64,000 bases of DNA, from NCBI GenBank assembly GCA_023014365.1, contig JAEBUN010000002.1:2418001-2482000 (forward strand), written 5' to 3'. This DNA comes from Lepiota brunneoincarnata. Lineage: Eukaryota; Basidiomycota; Agaricomycetes; Agaricales; Agaricaceae. Under the pieces are notes generated by a model. That model was not told the DNA's origin, ran no database searches, and worked only from the letters and a program-made list of their open reading frames with translations. Of this stretch, positions 57,232-64,000 are shown one piece after another. The translations under genes and the position numbers were made by a program. The first letter of the stretch is position 1. The number at the start of each line of letters is the position of its first letter.

Positions 57232-58627
57232 TTAGTTTCCTTCTTCTGGGTATTCAGCTAGGTAATTTGGTTTGTAGTAATCAATCTGTGGTTGGTCGGT
57301 GGAGTCTGGTCTGGGGGGAATGACAGGAGAGAAGGTGGGAGTGGGAGTTCTGTGGAGATTGAGTATAGTGGCAGTTTCTGGGGATGGAGGTTGTCCCGGA
57401 TAGAAGATGTCGTATAGGAGGCGTCTGAAGTGGGGACTTTCTATCCTTTCTTCTGGTGGGGTGGTTGGGTTTTCTTCAGAAGGAACTGCACAGTTCTCCT
57501 GTAATGTTTGATTTGGCCACATCGTCATAGCATTCCTCATAGTAATTGTCGTGGGTGAGGTCAATGTATTGATGGTGAGTTGTGGGAGTGGTCAAGGGAT
57601 GGGTTGTAGGATTTCTGGAGTAGGGGGCGTGTCGAGTCTTTTGACTTGGGCATTCGGTCCGTTTATGGCGTGGTTGGAAGACGGCGCAGTGGAGGCATCT
57701 ATATTTGATGCAGTCGTATGAGTAATGCCCTGGGGCATATTGCTTGCATCTGGGGCAGGCAAATTGGGGGCAATCCATGGCCCAGTGTCCTGTGTGTCTA
57801 CATTGGATGCAGACTGATCTGTTGGTGGTTTGGGGGTTGGCTCATGAGTGAACAGGGTTGGGGGAGTTTTGAATCGGGACATTGTTATTAGCGATGGTGT
57901 GGGTGGTGTCCTTGGTGGGGGTGAGAAGTCTGAAGGGATTTCTGATACTGGTGGGCTTTCTTCCCTTGTTGGGGATGGTGGTGATGATAGCAGCAGTGGT
58001 TGTTGTGGTAGTGGTGGGGATGGTTGTGGTGGGGGGCTGCGAGGTATGTACCTCATTTCATTTGGGTAGGTTCTTTGACACCTTGGACATGAGGCCCAAT
58101 CTTGAGCGGAGAAGTTGCTCAAGTGATTCTGCCCAGGCATGTTGCATATTGTATGCAGTAGCGAGAGCCTTAGTCTGTCATATGTGGTGGGTATAATCGT
58201 ACCAGAGTTGTTGGTTGTATTCTGAAATTGAAGTGTGTTCCAATTTAGTTGTAAAGGCTCTGTTGGTGGCAGCCTCGCACAGATCTCCGTCAGAAGGGTG
58301 ATCTGGTCCATATGATCGTACTCCAGCTGTATGGTATCTAAGGGAGGTGGCTAGGGTGGCTGTTGGTTCTGGGGTGTTGTTGGGGTCAGGGGTCTTGTCC
58401 CTGAGGGAGGCGTATGTTGCAGCGAAGGTGTGAGAAGGGGTGTAGGGAGACGGGGCCGGAACGGGAGTTGTCTGAAGTGTAGTATGTTTGATGCTTGCAT
58501 TGTTTATGATGACGACAGAGGATGATGAGGAAGTTGGTGAAGGTGTTGTTGAAAAAGGGGGAGTAGTTTGGGGATGAGTGAGGTCAAGGTTCATGGGCAT
58601 TTTTAAGTACGTTTGGTGTGGGAGCAA
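57232..58627 (-). pseudogene. Extra ORF downstream of integrase, Pro/Ser/Thr-rich with three zinc knuckles
   Basis: Lies between the chromodomain and the LTR. The first part (58627-58178) is a Thr/Ser/Pro-rich region then a helical piece (YHTAGVRSYGPDHPSDGDLC, RAFTTKLEHTSISEYNQQLW). It continues with frame changes through another Pro-rich stretch to a Cys-rich tail with three knuckle-like motifs: CIQCRHTGHWAMDC (CX2CX4HX4C), CPRCKQYAPGHYSYDC and CLHCAVFQPRHKRTEC (both CX2CX6HX4C). An earlier CPRCQRTYPNEMRY may be a fourth, degenerate one. The last piece runs to about 57,232. Frame shifts or introns separate the parts. It resembles a Gag-like nucleic-acid-binding protein placed 3' of pol; function unknown. 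Confidence 0.6.
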
Positions 58628-59949
58628 AGTTGTCTTTGGTTGGTTCTGGTAGGTTCCTGTTCTTTCTGGAGAATTCCATGAGCTTCTTTATACTCAGTTA
58701 AGTATTCTTCGGCATTTGCATGGAGTGTTTCATCGGTGATCCATTTGTTCTCCGTGTAGGAGTATCCTTTCCATTTGACGTAATATTGGAGTTTTCCACA
58801 GTGTTGGCGGTGATTTAGAATGGCTTCTATTTCATATTCTTCTTTTTCATTGATGATGTCTGGTGGTGGTGGAGTCGGATGAGATCCGTATGCTTCTGTT
58901 TCAGTGTATGGGGTTAGAAGGTTTCTGTGGAATACCGGGTGTATTTTCCATTTGATCGGAAGTTTTAGTTTGTAGGTGAGTGGCAATAAGACTTCTGAGA
59001 TAAGAAAAGGTCCTAGTCATTTTGGGGATATTTTGTTGGAAATGAAGGGGAGTTTGAGGTTCTTGGCTTCTAGCCATACCTTTTGATGTGTTTCAAGGGG
59101 TTTGATGGTTCTTCTGGTTCTTTGTTTCATAATATCGGTGGAGAGTTGATGTGCCGCGTGTGCTTCTTTTCTGGTATCATCAAGGAGTCTGATGCGTTCG
59201 TCTACTGATGGAAAGTTTGATGTTTCCATTATCATGGGTATCGGTGGAGGGTTGTATCCCATGATTAGTTCGAATGGGGATTTCTGCCTTGAGGCATGTA
59301 TTTTTGTTGGAGGGAGTTGGCGGCAAATCTGGGGTCTCGATCTGATATGATTTTATCAGGTAATCCGAATCTGGTGAAGACTTTTCCTATTAATAGTTGT
59401 CTGATGTCATTGGTGTTTGATCGATCTGATGTTGGGATGAAAATTACCCCCTTCGTAAGGCCATGGTCCACCACAGACAATATCACATTATGGCCAGCGC
59501 TAGGTGGTAGACCAGTGATGAGGTCCCATGAGATCTGGGCAAATGGGCATTTGGAGGATGGTGGAGGAATTGGTTGAGTCGGTGCTCGATCTGGTCTGTG
59601 TATGATTTTGTGTTGCTGACACTCGGGACAGCCTCTGATGTAGTTCTTTATGAACGTCAACATTCCTGGCCAGTAAATCTCTTTCTTGGTGAGGCAGTAT
59701 GTTTCCTGTTCTCCAGGATGACCCCATGTGGGATGGTTGTGGTATCTTGCAATGACATCGCGTCTGAGTTGAAGGTCTTCTGGAATGATGACATGTTCTT
59801 GGAACGTGAGGAGCGAACCATTCGGGGTTGAAACTGTTCCGAAGTCTTTATCGGTGAAATGCGGATTACTTTACAAGATTGAAAATGAAGTTTGTTAACA
59901 GGTTCACTAATTCCGACTTTATAAGTTTGTGGGGGAGAGGTTGTCACAG

Positions 59950-61680
59950 ATCTCCAGAAATATATTCAATTCTAGTGTTTTTAGGGTTTTGGTACGTTAT
60001 TCTCTTAGTCTCCAACTAGACAGACAGTTGTTCTATCTAAATACAATGGGAACTTTGACGGTCGTTACTATATAATATGTTAACTAATATCTTCACGATT
60101 TGATAAGTCAGGCAAAACACAAGCTTTCGCAATCAGTGAACCTCCGTAGACCTAGCAGGCAACGTGTTCTAATGGGCCCTAGCGTACTACATCCTTTTCT
60201 CTTGACAATACTGTAAATTTACACTACCCAGCAAGACAGGCTTTTGACAAGCTCCTGCAGTAAGTGTCTTTAAGCTAGTAGGCCTAGCGGACAGCGTTAT
60301 TTAACAGGCCCTAGCGCACTACAGCTTCTGAACAAGGCAATAAAACTTTTATACTACTCAGCGAGACAGGCTTCTAGTGAGCTCCTGCAGTAAGTATCTT
60401 TAAACTAGATAGACCTAGTGGACAGTGTTTTCAATGGGCCCTAGTGTACTATGTTCGCTTCTCAATTAAACAGCTCTACAATTCAATGGTATACTTCTGA
60501 GGCAAGGCCTCTAAGAGGAACCCAAAGAAACGGAGGTTAGTGAACTTTTCTACTTAAGAACTGAAGAGGCATAGCAACTCGTATTCAGTTCTCGAGTCAA
60601 GCAGAAGGGTCTGTCAATATCTCAATCGTTTCAAAGGGTCTGGTTTTAAAGAGTATAACTCTTTAAGTCTCTGGTGGTCTTATGACTGAAGAAAATCGCG
60701 TAAAATTGCTTTATATTCCTATCCTAATCAACCATACAATCAGGGGGGGAAATAGGCAAGCAGTTTCTTGCCTCCCATGTAATTTACAGACAAGTTTTTA
60801 TAACAATATACAATTAACTTATGGGTATACCTGAAACAAGCCTTCAGCTTCATCATTTTATTGTCTCCTCATCATTTAGGAGCATTATTCTAGGAGTTCC
60901 GATATCAGCAACATCAATTTGCTCTCAGGGACTTGCTCCCTAGGTGCCTGGCTATTTATATTACAGCCAGCCGGGTTAGCAAGTTTCCTTGCTAACGTTT
61001 ATCTATTGGTTTTTATTTTATTCTCGGACTCTCCACACCTGAGCTTTTCAACCCTAATGTTCTAAAGTCCACTCCCATAGTCTTCAGGTAGTAGACTAAC
61101 ACTAGAATTAATTAGCTTATTCTATTCTTATCAATCTTCATTTTCTAGTTCATCATTTCTGATCTCTTTTTGTTTTTACAAGGGGGCATCCTTCCCTGAG
61201 TACCCTCTGGGATACCCCCATTCGATCCCTTAGGTTTCAATATCATCAGAACCGTTTCAAGGGGACATTCTTGTCAGGGCATTCAGCTAATCCCTACATT
61301 CTTTTGTCAAGATTCACTCCCGGACCTGTTATTATGACTAGGTACCATCTGGATGACGTAGGTGTTGCGACTCATCCACTTTCTAGGGCAGAGGCAAAGA
61401 AATGGGTCTTTTTGTGCAGTCATGAGTATCTTAACTAATATCTTAGTTAACACAGTATCGGATACAATGCTCAGGTACATTCATACCAGAGTCATTCTTC
61501 CATAGCCTTGTCACCCATAAGTTAGTTAACATCACTTTTACTTGTCTGGGTGTTCTGGTTCTGTTTCTGAGATGTCCGCCTTCACATATTTTAGATAGTA
61601 TTCTAAATCTCTCACACCCAGTGTCTGACCATGGCCATATACTGATATTATTCAGTAACGGAGAGTTAGTTACTTTATTA
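59950..61680. other. Non-coding insertion splitting the chromovirus pol
   Basis: About 1.7 kb between the end of RNase H homology (about 61,690) and the start of integrase homology (about 59,945). No ORF over 95 residues makes sense. A 14-bp string TTAACTAATATCTT occurs at 60080-60093 and again at 61431-61444, and TTACTTTA occurs near both outer edges (about 59,867 and 61,672), possibly remains of a target duplication. It contains the tandem repeat at 60,151-60,450. Likely a non-autonomous element or a long solo LTR. Confidence 0.55.
60151..60450. repeat. Tandem repeat, about 131-bp period, 2-3 degenerate copies
   Basis: CCTAGC/TGG...GGGCCCTAGCGTACTA-type boxes start at 60151, 60283 and 60414 (spacing 132 and 131). 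Between the boxes the units share AGACAGGCTT...AGCTCCTGCAGTAAG. The third unit decays after about 60,450. Confidence 0.85.
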
Positions 61681-64000
61681 GCTAGTGATTTCACAAATGA
61701 AATGATTTTGCAGCACAACATTGGCAGTGTTAGGGTGGGTTTCTTTCAGGAGTTTAAACGCTTTGGTGGTTCTAGCGTTGTATTTGGGTGATTCCGTGAT
61801 TCTTTCTTGGAGTTTCATATCGATGGTGGCGATAAAGAGGTGTTCTGGGAGTACTGTGATCAGGTTTTGATCTTCTATGTCGGTGGTGGTGACAAAGAGG
61901 TTATTTGGAAGCATGGTGACATCTTTGTTATCTTTATCCTTGTCAGGGATGTAGTCTGGACATCTTGATAGAGCGTCTGGTGCAGGGATCTTTGATCCTG
62001 GGACATGTTCTAATTTGAAGTTGTAGTCGGTGAGGGTCTGTACCCATCGTGCTTGTCGGCAGTTGATTTTCTGGGGTTTGTGCCAGTATGTGAGGTTTTG
62101 GTGGTCCATTCTGATACGGATGGTATGGGGGCTGCCAAGGAGGTAATGGTGCCATTCTTTGAGGGCTTGGATAATTGCAAGAAGTTCCCTGTCATAGATA
62201 TCATAATTGCATTCCACTGGTCCGAATGTCTTTGAATAGAACAATACGGGTTTCTGTATTCCGTTGATGTTGTGTTGATACAGGACAGCTCCTGATGTGA
62301 ATTTGGAAGCATCGGCTTCTATTTTGAAGGGTTTTGTGGAGTCGGGCATGAGGAGTACCGGTTCCTTTAGGAATTTGTCCTTGAGCATTTCGAACACTTT
62401 CTGTTGTTCTTCTTTCCCTTCAAATTTGTTTGATTTGGAAAGGAGTTGGTTCAGGGGTTTGGTGTGGTGGGAGTAGCTGCGGATGAACTTCTGGTAGAAG
62501 TTACAGAATCCGATGAATTTCCGAATGTGTTGGACTATTTTTGGCACTGGCCAGTCTTCTATTCCCTTGAGTTTTCCAGGATCCATTTTGATCTTGTCTG
62601 GTGTGATGATCATGCCGAGATATTTGAGTTGTTGTTTGTTGAACTTGCATTTCTCCGTTTTGAGGTAGAGGTCGTTTTCCTGCAGGATCTGCAGTACTTT
62701 TTCCGTAAGTCGGTTGGTTTCTTCCTGAGTTTTACTGTAGATTAGGATATCATCCATATAGATGATGATTCCTCCTTTCTCCATTATTTCAGAGAATAAT
62801 GTGTCCATCATATGTTGGAACGTTGCAGGACTATTGCAGAGTCCGAAAAACATGACAGTCGGTTCGAAAAGACCCATGGGAGTCTTGAATGCTGCTTTCC
62901 ATTGATCACCATCTTTGATTCTGACGTTATTGTATCCTAGGCGGACATCGAGCTTAGTGAAGTACTTAGCTCCTTTGAGTTTATCCATGATAGAGGAAAT
63001 CATGGGAATTGGGTAGGCATTTTTGACTGTGTGATCGTTTAGATAATGATAATCTTGGCAGGGTCGGAGGTCTCCTCCTTTCTTGGCAACGAAGAAGAAT
63101 AGTGATGCCATAGGGGATTTTGAGGGGCGGATGTACCCTTTTCAGAGGTTTTCGTCTATGAATTCCTTGAGTGCTTTTTCTTCGGCAGGTGCCACTTGAT
63201 AGGGTTTCATCAATTTTGCTTCAAACGTTGGTTTTAGTTCAATTTCGTGATCAAACGTCCTTGAGGGTGGGAATCGTTCAGAGGCTTTCTTGTTGAATAT
63301 TTTAGCCCATCGGGCGAATCTCCGAGGAATCTTGGGTGGTTCCTTGTTTGATTCTGGTTGTTTCCCTTTTTTTGTTGCCGATTTTATTGGGTTATGTTGT
63401 TCATTGTGGAGCGTTGTGGCATGTGTCACTTTGGTATTTACTTCTAATGGAGTTAGAAGCATCGGGTTCATGTCTCTCTCTAAAGAGAAGGTATCAAGGT
63501 CAACATTTGACAGGTTGACGTACTCTTCAGGGTTTTCCTTGGGTTGAGAGGTTTTCCCAGCCATTCTGTCCATGGTGATGGAGTTGAGTTTGATAGGTCA
63601 TTGTAGGGTTCTGAGGAGTTTGGAAAAGTCTTGGTAATTGATTTGGGGTTTCCAAGAGAATGTCTTGGTCTTCCAGTTGATGTCGGGATTGTATTGTTCC
63701 AATCAGGGGAATCCAATGATGAGATCTTTCTCACCAGTGTTTGTGACGTATGCTTCTAGCGTGCAATCTCTTCCATCGATGATGGTTCTGATTTTGATGT
63801 ATTCATGGATCTTGCCATGTTGATTATCAGTTCCGTCAATGTTACTGAGTGGAATTGGTTGGTCCAGCTGTTTGGTTTGATAACCATGTTGTTCAACGAC
63901 TTTGTGGGAGATGAAGTTCCCTTGGGCTCCTGAGTCTATCAGGGTGGTGATGGCCACAGGTTTTGATGTCCGTTCACTCCAAATCTTGATGGGTAAGAAA

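Larger units (their letters stand above)
58603..63957 (-). pseudogene. Chromovirus Pol (protease, RT, RNase H, integrase, chromodomain), disrupted
   Basis: From the right: protease TTLIDSGAQGNFISHKVVEQ (intact DSG), stops at the codon after DLIIGFP and further on where Trp or Arg is expected, then RT (KKGGDLRPCQDYHYLNDHTV, MPMGLFEP-like, FGLCNSPATFQHMM, intact IIIYMDDILIYSKTQEE), RNase H (FKIEADASKFTSGAVLYQHN, CNYDIYDRELLAIIQAL) and a linker to about 61,690. After the 1.7-kb insertion, integrase resumes: LQLRRDVIARYHNHPTWGHP, YIRGCPECQQHK, ISWDLITGLPPSAGHNVILS, DRDPRF, then KLPIKWKIHPVFHRNLL and a chromodomain (EYEIEAILNHRQHCGKLQYY, VKWKGYS). Chromodomains steer integration to histone-marked heterochromatin. 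Confidence 0.85.
56809..64000 (-). mobile_element. Ty3/gypsy chromovirus, minus strand, continues beyond the window
   Basis: From the left on the minus strand's 3' side: LTR (56809-57226), an extra zinc-knuckle ORF, chromodomain and integrase, a 1.7-kb insertion, RNase H, RT and protease; gag and the other LTR lie right of 64,000. The element seems to have inserted into the plus-strand gypsy element. CpG is fairly normal here, so it is younger than the copia and first gypsy copies, although several in-frame stops are present. Confidence 0.8.

Noticed and set aside
57848..58196. Gly- and Val-rich plus-strand ORFs inside the chromovirus
   Set aside because: They are the complement of the Pro/Ser-rich minus-strand ORF, which produces long open antisense frames by composition.
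60151..60450. CRISPR-like array
   Set aside because: Eukaryotic context, only 2-3 long imperfect units with related spacers; a tandem repeat instead.

Overview
The window is a 64-kb piece of nuclear DNA from a filamentous fungus, most likely a basidiomycete of the Agaricomycotina. The evidence is the gene structure: almost every gene is cut by many short introns (about 45-70 nt, usually GT...AG, several with a visible CTAAT/CTAAC-type branch site). Intergenic gaps are tiny, genes alternate strands, and the protein set is fungal (ERMES subunit Mdm10, Pkr1, Mak32-like kinase, chromovirus retrotransposons). Species cannot be fixed from the sequence. No tRNA, rRNA or CRISPR array was recognised.

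Positions 1-47,270 are a dense block of about thirty host genes, mostly conserved housekeeping. Left part: end of an RGG-box protein, mitochondrial L19, an IVY1-like BAR protein, mitochondrial Asp-tRNA synthetase, an F-box protein, Pol III subunit C34, a phosphopantetheinyl transferase, a Mak32-like PfkB kinase, NC2-beta, SmF and an LLPH-like nucleolar protein. Middle: a seven-helix membrane protein, BOP1/Erb1, actin-related protein Arp4, a disordered protein, TRAPPC2, a mitochondrial rhomboid, CLASP, an Rdx-fold (SelW/SelT-like) protein and TRIP13/Pch2. Right part: a PPR-like protein, a second disordered protein, Mdm10, a SWSAP1-like RecA-fold protein, Pkr1, GINS Psf3, a small mitochondrial protein, ribosomal eL29 and TFIIIC subunit Tfc1/GTF3C5. 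Many genes are in head-to-head pairs with only 45-140 bp between start codons, so shared bidirectional promoters look like the rule; some tails converge or overlap.

Positions about 47,400-64,000 are a nest of decayed LTR retrotransposons. A Ty1/copia element on the minus strand (47,407-51,305) is riddled with stops and almost free of CpG. A short solo LTR (49,016-49,212) that still has CpG sits inside it. Next is a plus-strand Ty3/gypsy element (51,306-56,808) with a damaged reverse-transcriptase active site. A second, minus-strand Ty3/gypsy chromovirus (56,809 to beyond the window end) appears to have landed in the first one. It carries an extra zinc-knuckle ORF between its chromodomain integrase and its LTR, and its own pol is split by a 1.7-kb non-coding insertion holding about 131-bp tandem repeats.

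The observations most worth checking are a probable U2-type AT-AC intron in the SmF gene, an 8-nt micro-exon plus two frame breaks in the Rdx-fold gene, the SWSAP1-like protein, the extra zinc-knuckle ORF in the chromovirus, and the sharp CpG loss in the copia block. All exon boundaries were read by eye and have not been tested against transcripts.
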